Shown here piece after piece: positions 52,486-61,277 of a stretch of DNA of 64,000 nucleotides (positions are counted from its first letter, which is position 1; the number at the start of each line of letters is the position of its first letter). The notes under the pieces were generated by a model. That model was given only the letters and a program-made list of their open reading frames with translations. It was not told the origin of the DNA and did no database searches. Origin of the DNA: Streptococcus parasanguinis (lineage in GTDB: Bacteria; Bacillota; Bacilli; Lactobacillales; Streptococcaceae). The stretch is from the NCBI RefSeq assembly GCF_023109675.1, contig NZ_JALDUR010000001.1, positions 36,997-100,996 on the forward strand, written 5' to 3'. Made by a program: the position numbers and the translations under genes.

Positions 52486-53268
52486 ATGAAAAATCTATCT
52501 GAAAAATTCGCAACTTTTAGCCAAGACTTTAAAAATGTTCACCAAGAAGCGAAAAAGCAAGGCTTTGTCAATATTATGAAACTTCTATGGAAGGACCTTT
52601 TTGTAGGACGCACAGCCTTTCAATGGATCTATCTCCTTCTTCTTTCCAGCGTTCCCTTCTTCTTAGAATGGACCAATCGTACAGGTCAGCATGATTGGCT
52701 GGGACTGTTTGCCTCTTGGACGGGCATTGTCTGTGTTATCCTGGTTGCCGAAGGGCGTGCTAGTAACTACCTCTTTGGAGCAGTGAATTCCGCGATCTAC
52801 CTCGTTTTAGCCCTCAATAAAAACTTCTACGGAGAAGTTCTGACAACTCTTTATTTCTTCATCATGCAACCGATCGGCCTTTATGTTTGGCTCTCTAATC
52901 GGATCAATGATCAAGGTAAGGTCGAAGAATCTCACTTTGAAGCCAAGAAATTGAACTTGATTGAGTGGATGCGCTACTTGGCCTTGTGTGCTGTGATTTG
53001 GATCGGTATGGGTTTTGCGTATCAGAGCATCCATAGCGCTCGCCCTTTCCGTGATAGTATCACCGATGCGACCAATGGGGTTGGCCAGCTCCTAATGACC
53101 CGCCTATACCGGGAGCAATGGATCTTCTGGATTGCAACCAACGTCTTTAGTATCTATCTCTGGTGGGATCAGAGTCTTCACATTCAAGGGATGTACTGGG
53201 TTTACACGCTCAATAGTTTAGTGGGCTGGTACCAATGGACCAAAGCCCTCAAGAAGGAGGTGGCTTAG
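52486..53268 (+). CDS. pnuC: Nicotinamide riboside transporter PnuC
   Basis: 260 aa, about seven membrane segments. An in-frame ATG at 52453 lies inside nadR; ATG 52486 with AAGGAG (52474-52479) is the proper start. PnuC signatures include WTGIVCVILVAEGRASNYLFG, NFYGEVLTTLYFFIMQPIGLYVW (split across 105-130) and WWDQSLHIQGMYWVYTLNS near the end. It brings in nicotinamide riboside for NadR, which traps it by phosphorylation. Its stop precedes the nrtR start codon directly. Confidence 0.93.
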   Translation: MKNLSEKFATFSQDFKNVHQEAKKQGFVNIMKLLWKDLFVGRTAFQWIYLLLLSSVPFFLEWTNRTGQHDWLGLFASWTGIVCVILVAEGRASNYLFGAVNSAIYLVLALNKNFYGEVLTTLYFFIMQPIGLYVWLSNRINDQGKVEESHFEAKKLNLIEWMRYLALCAVIWIGMGFAYQSIHSARPFRDSITDATNGVGQLLMTRLYREQWIFWIATNVFSIYLWWDQSLHIQGMYWVYTLNSLVGWYQWTKALKKEVA

Positions 53269-54045
53269 ATGGCAAGTCTCTCAATTCCAGCAGGAATGAC
53301 GGAGAAAGAGTATTTTGAGACGGTCGCTAGTGAAGCAGACTTTCTCAAGTGGTACAAGGAGCAAGATCTGCCAACTTATGAAACTCCAAGTGTCACAGCG
53401 GACATGGTGGCTTACTGTTTTGTTGATGGACAGCTCAAGCTCTTAGCCATTCGCCGCAAGGCCCACCCTTATCAACACCGCCTCGCCTTGGTGGGGGGCT
53501 TTGTGAACAAGGATGAAGATGCGACTCATGCCTGTATCCGAGAAGTCAAAGAAGAAGTCGGGCTCGATCTGCCAGTGAATAAGGTGGAACAGCTCATGAC
53601 AGTTTCCACCCCTGGGCGGGACCCCAGAGGCTGGGTCATTACCATCGCTCATCTGGTCTATCTGCCAGCAGAAGCAGTAGACTTAGCCCATGCAGGTGAC
53701 GATGCCAAGGAAGTCATTTTTCTCGATGTCGATTTCAAAAAATCCCAGTGTTTGCTTGATGGAGAACCCTTAGCTGCTTCTGATTTTGCCTTTGACCACT
53801 ACCAGATTATTCAAGAATCGATCAAGCGGATTCAGGGGCGTCTGGATTGGAATCCAACCTTCCTCTATCTGTTAGAGGAGCCTTTCACCGTTTATGAAGC
53901 AACCGAATTGGTCAATCTGATCAATCCTGGACGTCCCATCGTTAGCAATAACTTCCTCGTAAAATTCGGAGAATTCGTGGAAGAAGTGGGTGTCAAGCGA
54001 GTACCTAAGAAAAAACCACGCAAGACCTATCGCCTAAAACAGTAA
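53269..54045 (+). CDS. nrtR: Nudix-type transcriptional regulator of NAD metabolism
   Basis: 258 aa. Nudix domain (~45-180) followed by a winged-helix DNA-binding domain (~185-250, PFTVYEATELVNLINPGRP). The Nudix box GGFVNKDEDATHACIREVKEEVG fits GX5EX7REVXEEXG across residues 76-98, so catalytic residues are kept and ADP-ribose hydrolysis remains possible. NrtR proteins repress NAD salvage genes and release DNA on binding ADP-ribose or related ligands. Starts right after pnuC; a strong terminator follows. Confidence 0.88.
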   Translation: MASLSIPAGMTEKEYFETVASEADFLKWYKEQDLPTYETPSVTADMVAYCFVDGQLKLLAIRRKAHPYQHRLALVGGFVNKDEDATHACIREVKEEVGLDLPVNKVEQLMTVSTPGRDPRGWVITIAHLVYLPAEAVDLAHAGDDAKEVIFLDVDFKKSQCLLDGEPLAASDFAFDHYQIIQESIKRIQGRLDWNPTFLYLLEEPFTVYEATELVNLINPGRPIVSNNFLVKFGEFVEEVGVKRVPKKKPRKTYRLKQ

Positions 54046-54066
54046 ATCGAGCAGGGTTCTTTCAGG

Positions 54067-54107
54067 AAATCTCTCCAGTTACTATTAGTAGCTGGAGGGA
54101 TTTTTTT
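54067..54107 (+). terminator. Terminator of nadR-pnuC-nrtR
   Basis: AATCTCTCCAG / CTGGAGGGATT stem with a GTTAC/GTAG-like inner part and seven T residues. Confidence 0.88.
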
Positions 54108-54133
54108 GTTCTAGTAAGAAATATTTAAAAATA

Positions 54134-54174
54134 TGTCAAAAATAGTTGACATTTTATGTTCATAATACTATACT
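54134..54174 (+). promoter_or_regulatory. Promoter and probable autoregulatory operator of the Xre gene
   Basis: TTGACA (54146-54151), 17-bp spacer, TATACT (54169-54174). A perfect inverted repeat TGTCAA-N6-TTGACA (54134-54151) overlaps the -35 and is a good candidate operator for the HTH protein encoded next. ACTATAGT is a second palindrome near the start site. Confidence 0.65.
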
Positions 54175-54214
54175 ATAGTCAAATATATACGACATTCATT
54201 TAATAGGAGGAAAC

Positions 54215-54409
54215 ATGAACCATGTGAAAGAATTCCGCAAGGAATTGGGCATGTCTCAACTCGAACTTGCTAAGGATATCGGTGTCTCGAGGCAAACCAT
54301 CAATATGATTGAAAACGACAAGTACAATCCGACTCTGGAACTCTGTCTCAATCTCGCTCGTAGCCTCCAAACGGACCTCAACAGTCTTTTTTGGGAAGAT
54401 GATTTTTAA
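54215..54409 (+). CDS. Small Xre-family transcriptional regulator
   Basis: 64 aa, almost only a helix-turn-helix (FRKELGMSQLELAKDIGVSR then QTINMIENDKYNPTLELCLNL). Such tiny Cro/CI-like regulators often precede a membrane-protein gene which they control. Strong AGGAGG site. Co-transcribed with the next two genes. Not paired with any recognisable toxin. Confidence 0.88.
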   Translation: MNHVKEFRKELGMSQLELAKDIGVSRQTINMIENDKYNPTLELCLNLARSLQTDLNSLFWEDDF

Positions 54410-54424
54410 CAAAAGGAGAAAAAA

Positions 54425-54967
54425 ATGGAAAAAGAAACCTTTACTGAAAAACTGATTAAACGCACATATGGCATTTCTGGACCACTTGATGAACACAAAC
54501 GACGCGAGGCGGATCGCATTGGAAATAAAGTCTTTATGGTCCTCTTTTACCTGATGATATTTGGCAATCTTATTCCCTTTATCCTTGCTTATAAATATCC
54601 CCAAGTTGTCGCTTTTGGTTATCCAATCATTATCTTTCTGGTTTCTATGGTTTGTGCTATCTATGTTAGCACTCAAACTAAAAAAACAGGTATTACTGCT
54701 ATCGATCCTGATATGTTGAGCCAAAAAGAAAGCAAACAGCTACGCTATCCTGGCATTAAAGCTGGTCTGCTCTATGGAGTTTTGATGTTCTTTGGAATAC
54801 CACTTCTCAATGTCTTAACGGATAATAGCAAAAACTTTTTCACCTCTCTTTTCAATCTAGGTCATTTTATATCAATCCTTTTCGCAGCTTTCTTCTTCGG
54901 ATTGGTGATGCAAATTATCGTCTGGCTTCGCATTCGAAAAGCCAAGGAAGATCAGGACGACGATTAG
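54425..54967 (+). CDS. DUF3278-like membrane protein
   Basis: 180 aa. A soluble start (TEKLIKRTYGISGPLDEHKRR) leads to two pairs of membrane segments (~38-80 and ~112-172). The GISGPLDE(H/Y)KR motif recalls DUF3278 proteins that occur next to small Xre regulators in streptococci. Function unknown. The family name is from memory of the motif and should be treated as tentative. Confidence 0.65.
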   Translation: MEKETFTEKLIKRTYGISGPLDEHKRREADRIGNKVFMVLFYLMIFGNLIPFILAYKYPQVVAFGYPIIIFLVSMVCAIYVSTQTKKTGITAIDPDMLSQKESKQLRYPGIKAGLLYGVLMFFGIPLLNVLTDNSKNFFTSLFNLGHFISILFAAFFFGLVMQIIVWLRIRKAKEDQDDD

Positions 54968-54977
54968 GAGGAAGCTT

Positions 54978-55313
54978 ATGAAATCATTACAAACTTTAAT
55001 TTTCAGTCATATTTTAGTTAGCATCTTTGTTACCTTTTTCCTAGTCTATGGCCAAGTTACGCGTCCTTTTCTGATCATTTTCCTTTTAGTTCTTCCAGTC
55101 TTGAATAAGGGACAAAGATTTCAGAAAATCACATCAAAAAAAATACGCTTCTTGAACGCATCTCTCTGCTTTATCCTCGTATCTCTCCCACAACTGATAA
55201 CGAATTCTATGGATTGGAGATATCTCCTATTTCTAACCATCTGTATTATTTTTAGTCTCATTTATATCTATACTCTCTATCAACTCTTTAAAGAAGGCAA
55301 ACAATGTTTTTAA
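54978..55313 (+). CDS. Small membrane protein downstream of the Xre/DUF3278 pair
   Basis: 111 aa with three to four hydrophobic segments and basic loops (KGQRFQKITSKKIRF). Good AGGAGG-like site and an 10-base gap after the previous gene, so it belongs to the same operon. No recognised family. It could be a divergent partner subunit. Confidence 0.65.
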   Translation: MKSLQTLIFSHILVSIFVTFFLVYGQVTRPFLIIFLLVLPVLNKGQRFQKITSKKIRFLNASLCFILVSLPQLITNSMDWRYLLFLTICIIFSLIYIYTLYQLFKEGKQCF

Positions 55314-55520
55314 GAGGTCACTACCATGAAAAAAGAAAACAGGACAACTGAATTATTTTGAACTTTCTTTCAGGAATCACGAAGGTTATTAATATGATTC
55401 TCTTAGCACTATACAGTGATAGGGAAATTCTAATTATCTAGAATCATAGTCCTGACGTAAACCACTTGTTTGATGAGTGGTTATGATTGATTTTCAATAC
55501 TCAGCTCTGGTGCAAAGTGG
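55314..55520 (+). other. Intergenic region with a vestigial 11-codon ORF and a long inverted repeat
   Basis: ATG 55326 behind AAGAGGT opens an 11-codon frame (MKKENRTTELF) that stops at 55361, perhaps the remnant of another gene of the preceding operon. A two-part inverted repeat lies at 55442-55489: AATCAT/ATGATT outside and AACCACT/AGTGGTT inside. No clear terminator is seen. Confidence 0.45.
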
Positions 55521-55526
55521 TATAAT
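55519..55526 (+). promoter_or_regulatory. Extended -10 promoter of the YoaK-like gene
   Basis: TGG directly precedes TATAAT (55521-55526); no good -35 is seen. Confidence 0.5.
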
Positions 55527-55558
55527 AAAAAATAATTGAAATCAAAAGAGACAAGACT

Positions 55559-56245
55559 ATGGAAGAAAAAATAATTTTACCACAAAATACACGACTGATG
55601 GGGGCTCTGCTTGGTTTTATCGGAGGAGGCCTCGATGTCTTTTGCCACATGCACTACCGGAGTTTGGTCGCGACTCAAACTGGGAACCTCCTGCTTCTCA
55701 TCGCTGATTGGCACGATCCCCGTGTCGAAAATACCATCATGCGTTTTTCATCTATTTTGTTTTTCTCGATCGGCTTTGTGGTTGCTCTCCATATCAAAGA
55801 GTATCGCAAGACAGCCTTTTGGCGGACCAAGATGTTGATTCCTTTGTTTGTGGTGACGCTCCTGATTCCCTTGGTGTCTGTCATACCACCTGTAGAAGTT
55901 CCCTTTATTGCTTTTGGAACAGGGATGATGATGTTGACCTTTACAGGAAGCTTGATTGAAAACCACCCTTATGTGATCTTTATGACTTCTGGTAATTACC
56001 GCAAGATGCTGATGGCCTTGTACCGAATCACTCGAGGAAAGGGAGATTTGGACGAGTATCGGCGTCAGGCTATGAATTACGGAATCGTTGTTGGAAGCTT
56101 TGTTGCAGGAGCGATTAGTGTAGCCATCCTCATGCATTTCATTCACCAATGGGCCATCTGGCTGATCACAGCCAACCTCTTTTTGATCATGACTTACTAC
56201 ACCGCCAGAGTCAAACAACTCGGCCTGCAAACAGATAATCTATAA
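55559..56245 (+). CDS. YoaK/DUF1275 family membrane protein
   Basis: 228 aa with six membrane segments. Family features: MGALLGFIGGGLDVFCHMHY at the N terminus, SLVATQTGNLLLLIADW, and MTSGNYRKMLMALYRITRG. DUF1275 proteins are uncharacterised inner-membrane proteins, sometimes linked to stress. The MITE-like repeat copy B follows 2 bases after the stop. Confidence 0.85.
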   Translation: MEEKIILPQNTRLMGALLGFIGGGLDVFCHMHYRSLVATQTGNLLLLIADWHDPRVENTIMRFSSILFFSIGFVVALHIKEYRKTAFWRTKMLIPLFVVTLLIPLVSVIPPVEVPFIAFGTGMMMLTFTGSLIENHPYVIFMTSGNYRKMLMALYRITRGKGDLDEYRRQAMNYGIVVGSFVAGAISVAILMHFIHQWAIWLITANLFLIMTYYTARVKQLGLQTDNL

Positions 56246-56247
56246 AA

Positions 56248-56424
56248 AGAGGCTGGGACAAAAGTCCTAGCCTCTCAATTATTTTTGGATTGTTGAGCAA
56301 GACGCAGTGGTTGAGTGGGCTCTACTACGCTGATTTCATCAGCTTTTACAGCCCTACTCAACTGTGCGGAGGTGGGACGACGAAATCGAATTCTAACGAA
56401 TTACCGATTTCTGTCCCACTCTCT
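56248..56424 (-). repeat. MITE-like structured repeat, copy B
   Basis: Reverse-oriented copy of the 28201-28378 element, nearly identical over its whole length. It fills the gap between two convergent genes (YoaK-like and dus). Confidence 0.9.
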
Positions 56425-56437
56425 GCTTTTTGTGTTT

Positions 56438-57415
56438 CTATGCTTTTAATTGTAAGAGTTCTTCAATCTCTGCTAGGGTGCTAGCTTGCGAGATGGCGCC
56501 ACGGAGTTTGGCTGCACCTGAGGTACCACGGAGGTAGTGAGGGGCGAGACCACGGAATTCGCGAACGGCAATGTGCTCACCCTTGAGATTGATCAAGCGC
56601 TTCAAGTGCTCATAAGCAATCTTCATCTTGTCTTCAAAGGTCAAATCAGGCAGGATTTCTCCTGTTTCAAAGTAGTGATTGATTTGGTTGAAGAGGTAAG
56701 GATTGCCCATGGCTGCACGGCCGATCATGACCGCGTCGGCACCGACTTCTTCAATCCGTTGTTTGGCGTCTTGCACCGTCCGGATGTCCCCATTAGCAAT
56801 AAATGGAATCTTGGTCAGAACTTGTGCAACCTTGTGAAGGGTCTCAAGGTCCGCATGCCCCGTATACATTTGCTCCCGAGTTCGCCCATGCATGGCAAGG
56901 GCAGAGACACCCGCAGCTTCGGCAGCGAGGGCGTTCTCAACTGCTAGGGAAGGATCCGACCAACCCGTCCGCATTTTAACAGTGAGGGGGATATCGAGGA
57001 CGGATTGAACCTTATTGATGATGGAGTAGATCTTGTCTGGGTCCTTGAGCCACATCGCACCAGCCTCGTTCTTGACGATTTTATTCACCGGGCAACCCAT
57101 GTTGATATCGACGATATCGGTCTTGGTATTTTCTTGGATAAATTCAGCTGCGCGTGCCAGGCTATCTTCGTCACTTCCAAAGAGTTGGATCGATACAGGG
57201 TTTTCTCCTTCATCGATATGGAGCATGTGAAGCGTCTTTTCATTGTTGTACTGGATTCCCTTGTCAGAGACCATTTCCATCACAACGAGCCCTGCCCCCA
57301 GTTCTTTGGCAATGGTCCGGAAAGCTGAGTTGGTCACTCCGGCCATTGGGGCTAGGACGGTACGGTTAGGGATTTCGACATCCCCGATCATAAATGGCGT
57401 ATTAAGATTTGTCAC
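56438..57415 (-). CDS. dus: tRNA-dihydrouridine synthase
   Basis: 325-aa FMN-dependent enzyme reducing uridine to dihydrouridine in tRNA D loops. [14 protein letters not shown] at the N terminus, [19 protein letters not shown] with the catalytic Cys, and [11 protein letters not shown] for FMN phosphate binding. The frame is open to ATG 57499, but that lies deep inside hslO; GTG 57415, 8 bases after GGAGGA, is the likely start and gives the usual length. It overlaps hslO by 14 bases. Confidence 0.93.
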   Translation of the reverse strand: MTNLNTPFMIGDVEIPNRTVLAPMAGVTNSAFRTIAKELGAGLVVMEMVSDKGIQYNNEKTLHMLHIDEGENPVSIQLFGSDEDSLARAAEFIQENTKTDIVDINMGCPVNKIVKNEAGAMWLKDPDKIYSIINKVQSVLDIPLTVKMRTGWSDPSLAVENALAAEAAGVSALAMHGRTREQMYTGHADLETLHKVAQVLTKIPFIANGDIRTVQDAKQRIEEVGADAVMIGRAAMGNPYLFNQINHYFETGEILPDLTFEDKMKIAYEHLKRLINLKGEHIAVREFRGLAPHYLRGTSGAAKLRGAISQASTLAEIEELLQLKA

Positions 57416-58274
57416 GAATGAGTTCCTCCAAGTCATTTTCGTCAAAGTGGTAGTGTGTTTGGCAGAATTGGCAGGTAATCTCTGCACCGTGATCTTCATC
57501 TTTCATCTCTTCTAGATCACTAGCTGGCAGACTTGCTAAAGCGTTCAAAAAGCGCTCACGGCTGCAGTCGCACTGGAAGCGAAGTTCTTCTTCAGAGAGG
57601 CGTTTGAAAGGTTCATCCCCATAGATAGCGGCAAGAAGAGCTTCAATATGGTCTTCAGATTCCAAAAGTGTGGAGATGGCAGGCATTTCTTGGATGCGTT
57701 TTTCAAAGCGCGCGATTTCTTCTTCCTTGGCATTTGGCAAGACCTGGAGCAAGAAGCCACCCGCCACTTTAACCTTATCTTCGTCATCCAACAGAACATT
57801 GATTCCAACTGCAGATGGTGTTTGTTGGCTTTCTGTCAGATAAAAGGCCAGGTCTTCTCCGATTTCACCGGTTACAAGAGGGGTCATGGAGTTATAAGGA
57901 TTTCCCGTACCATAATCTGTGATGACCAAGAATTCTCCGTTTCCGACAAATGGTCCGACCAGAACTTCACCGGTCGCGGTTTTCTTGATATCCACTCCAG
58001 GATTCTGCACGTAGCCTTTCACATTTCCCTTGGTATCTGCCACGGTGATGATAGCTCCGAGTGAGCTAGTCCCAAGGACTTTGACCGTAATTTTAGTTTC
58101 TCCTTTCTCGTTTGCCGCCAAGATTTGGCTGGCAATGAGGGTACGGCCAAGTGCGACCGTGGAGCTAGCTTGTGTATGATGTTTTTCTTGGGCTGTTCGT
58201 ACAGTTTCTGTACTGTCTAGTACATAAGCACGAAAAGCACCACTTTCTGAGATAGTTTTAATAATTTTGTCCAT
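57402..58274 (-). CDS. hslO: Redox-regulated chaperone Hsp33
   Basis: 290 aa holdase activated by oxidation. N-terminal folding domain ([20 protein letters not shown]), the long central sheet, and the C-terminal zinc switch with CDC ([10 protein letters not shown]) and CQFC. ATG 58313 extends the frame by 13 codons, but MDKI at 58274 is the family start. The ribosome site is poor, and a -10 lies only 7 bases upstream, so the message may be leaderless. Confidence 0.94.
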   Translation of the reverse strand: MDKIIKTISESGAFRAYVLDSTETVRTAQEKHHTQASSTVALGRTLIASQILAANEKGETKITVKVLGTSSLGAIITVADTKGNVKGYVQNPGVDIKKTATGEVLVGPFVGNGEFLVITDYGTGNPYNSMTPLVTGEIGEDLAFYLTESQQTPSAVGINVLLDDEDKVKVAGGFLLQVLPNAKEEEIARFEKRIQEMPAISTLLESEDHIEALLAAIYGDEPFKRLSEEELRFQCDCSRERFLNALASLPASDLEEMKDEDHGAEITCQFCQTHYHFDENDLEELIRDKS

Positions 58275-58281
58275 ACCTACT

Positions 58282-58290
58282 ATTTTAGCA
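58282..58290 (-). promoter_or_regulatory. Promoter of hslO-dus (extended -10)
   Basis: On the minus strand TGC-TAAAAT ends 7 bases before the hslO ATG. The -35 is unclear. The remaining stretch to 58460 has no supported gene. Confidence 0.45.
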
Positions 58291-58472
58291 CAAATCAAGC
58301 AAAGTGGGGACAAGGAGAATTCCGAAAATCAGTCGTTTCAGAAGAAGGACGAGAAGAAAAGAAAATTCCGAACGTTATTTCTAGAAAGAAGCAATTTCCA
58401 AGTAAAAGACGAGTTTCATAGAGAAGTTGGTTTAAAAAGAAAGGAGAAAAATAAACGATAGCCGAGTGGATC

Positions 58473-58501
58473 TTGAAAAAACATTAAAAATTGCTTATAA
58501 T
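58473..58501 (+). promoter_or_regulatory. Promoter of purA
   Basis: TTGAAA (58473-58478), 17-bp spacer, TATAAT (58496-58501). Confidence 0.75.
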
Positions 58502-58519
58502 AGAGTGTAAGACAAACTT

Positions 58520-58576
58520 GCAGGTGAGACTCCTGCCCTTAGTTTGAAGAAAGGCATAGATAGGCAACTATCTATG
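58520..58576 (+). promoter_or_regulatory. purA leader with two hairpins
   Basis: GCAGG-N7-CCTGC (58520-58536) and a perfect CATAGATAG-gcaa-CTATCTATG (58555-58576) that ends 17 bases before the start codon. The ribosome site between is weak (GAAAAAGA), so the second hairpin may influence translation. Confidence 0.5.
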
Positions 58577-58584
58577 GTATATGA

Positions 58585-59886
<1,302 letters not shown>

Positions 59887-59899
59887 GCAAATGAAGATA

Positions 59900-60076
59900 A
59901 GAGAGTGGGACAGAAATCGGTCATTCGTTAGAATTCGATTTCATCGTCCCACCTCCGCACAGTTGAGTAGGGCTGTAAAAGCTGATGAAATCAGCGTAGT
60001 AGAGCCACTCAACCACTGCGTCTTGCTCGACAATCCAAAGACAATTGAGAGGCTAGGACTTTTGTCCCAGCCTCTT
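59900..60076 (+). repeat. MITE-like structured repeat, copy C
   Basis: Same element as at 28201-28378 with a one-base deletion and a few substitutions. It lies between purA and the HAD gene; no other terminator is present, so its final GGGAC/GTCCC hairpins and T tract may end the purA transcript. Confidence 0.9.
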
Positions 60077-60099
60077 TTTGAAAGCAGAAAGAGGAAAAA

Positions 60100-60744
60100 A
60101 TGTATCAAACGATTTTATTTGACCTAGACGGCACCTTGACCAATTCAGAACTAGGGATTACCAACTCGGTGGCCTATGCCTTAGGAAAATATGGGATTCA
60201 AGTGCCAGACAAGAAAGCATTGAGAGTTTTCATTGGTCCGCCCTTGCAGGAGTCTTTTGAGCGCTTTTATGGATTTTCTAAGGAAGAATGTTTAAAGGCC
60301 ATTGACTACTATCATGAGTATTTTTCCGAAAAAGGCCTTTATGAAAATGAGGTCTATCTAGGCGTTCCTGACTTGCTGGCTTCTCTCAAGCAGGCTGGCA
60401 AACAGTTGATTGTAGCTACGTCAAAGCCTGAAGAATTTTCCATTCAAATTCTCAAACACTTTGGTTTGTATGATTATTTTGACTTTGTCGCTGGTGCGAC
60501 CATGGATAGAAAACGTAGTAAAAAAAGCGATGTTATCCAGTATGCCTTGGAGCAAAATGGGATTACAGATTTGGCGCATACCATCATGATTGGAGACAGG
60601 GAGCACGATGTGCTTGGCGCTCAAGCGCAAAAGCTTGATTCTATCGGTGTCCTTTATGGCTTTGGAAGCAGGGAAGAATTGGAAGAAGCCGGCGCCACCT
60701 ATATTGCTCAAGAAGTTGGCGAAATTGCAGCTTTTATAGGATAA
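60100..60744 (+). CDS. HAD-superfamily phosphatase (phosphoglycolate phosphatase-like)
   Basis: 214 aa. HAD motif I FDLDGTLTNSE with the nucleophilic Asp, motif II VATSKP, motif III K at KKSDVI, and motif IV MIGDREHDVLGA. A helical cap (type C1) sits at ~15-80. Substrate unknown; subfamily IA members act on phosphoglycolate, nucleotides or pyrophosphate. The ribosome site GAGGAAAAA is at the edge of the MITE-like repeat. Confidence 0.88.
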   Translation: MYQTILFDLDGTLTNSELGITNSVAYALGKYGIQVPDKKALRVFIGPPLQESFERFYGFSKEECLKAIDYYHEYFSEKGLYENEVYLGVPDLLASLKQAGKQLIVATSKPEEFSIQILKHFGLYDYFDFVAGATMDRKRSKKSDVIQYALEQNGITDLAHTIMIGDREHDVLGAQAQKLDSIGVLYGFGSREELEEAGATYIAQEVGEIAAFIG

Positions 60745-60795
60745 CCTTTTCCAAAATATTAAAAGTTGGAACTTTTCTAATCTGCTGAATATTGC

Positions 60796-60824
60796 TTGAT
60801 TTAATATTTCTATCGGTGTACACT
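60796..60824 (+). promoter_or_regulatory. Promoter of the decayed RiPP locus
   Basis: TTGATT (60796-60801), 17-bp spacer, TACACT (60819-60824). Confidence 0.55.
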
Positions 60825-60862
60825 TACTGCAGGTTAAGTCACACAGATTAAGAGGTGATAAT

Positions 60863-61141
60863 ATGAATTTGTCACGATATATATTAAAATATAGTACTGA
60901 TGATGGTACGTTGTATTTTAATACTAAAACCAATCATTCATTTTTTCTTACGAATGAATTGAATAGAGTAGTCGACAGCAATGATGTGATTAGGAAAGAG
61001 TTTCATGCTTATCTTGATAAAAATAAATATTTAAGTGAGGGTGAGTATGAGGTCGAAAAGTATCTATCTAAAATAAGCGATACAGATGCTGAATTATTGG
61101 AACTAACAATTTTGACACATGGAGATTGTAATTTTCGGTGA
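60863..61141 (+). pseudogene. Truncated radical-SAM peptide maturase (N-terminal part only)
   Basis: 92 codons. The start MNLSRYILKYSTDDGTLYFN and the end LLELTILTHGDCNFR look like the N-terminal domain and first strand of SPASM-type radical-SAM RiPP maturases, where CNFRCxYC would follow. Here the frame stops (TGA 61139-61141) right where the second cluster Cys should be. The whole catalytic domain (about 1 kb in such enzymes) is missing, so an internal deletion is likely. Own promoter and GAGGTGAT ribosome site. AT-rich, unlike flanking housekeeping genes. Confidence 0.7.
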
Positions 61142-61149
61142 AGGTTAAA

Positions 61150-61221
61150 GTGAATAACAAATTCGATGACAAAATGAATGCTAAACCTAGAGTATTTAAC
61201 TATAATTGTGATTGTAAATAA
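61150..61221 (+). CDS. Candidate RiPP precursor peptide (23 aa)
   Basis: GTG 61150, 5 bases after AAGG, opens a 23-codon frame whose product ends RVFNYNCDCK. A short charged leader and a C-terminal CxC core fit a ribosomally made, radical-SAM-modified peptide. It lies between a truncated maturase and an exporter gene, and an attenuator-like hairpin follows, as in many peptide operons. ATG 61174 is another possible start but lacks a ribosome site. Without an active maturase the peptide would stay unmodified unless another enzyme acts on it. Confidence 0.5.
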   Translation: MNNKFDDKMNAKPRVFNYNCDCK

Positions 61222-61246
61222 TCACGATTTTAAATAAATTTAGAGA

Positions 61247-61272
61247 AGAGGGTTGTGCTAGCCCTCTATTTT
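61247..61272 (+). terminator. Attenuator-like terminator behind the small peptide ORF
   Basis: AGAGGG-N9-CCCTCT followed by ATTTT; the exporter gene begins a few bases later, so partial read-through is expected. Confidence 0.6.
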
Positions 61273-61277
61273 GATGG

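Noticed and set aside
54215..54967. Toxin-antitoxin pair (Xre protein plus next gene)
   Set aside because: The second product is a 180-aa multi-span membrane protein without toxin features, and the order and sizes fit a regulator-membrane protein operon better.
57416..57499. Upstream ATG for dus at 57499
   Set aside because: It lies inside the hslO zinc-domain region. GTG 57415 follows GGAGGA at the right distance and gives the usual length.
58267..58461. 64-codon plus-strand frame between hslO and purA
   Set aside because: Lys/Glu/Arg-rich sequence from a purine-rich strand, no ribosome site, and it overlaps the start and promoter of hslO.
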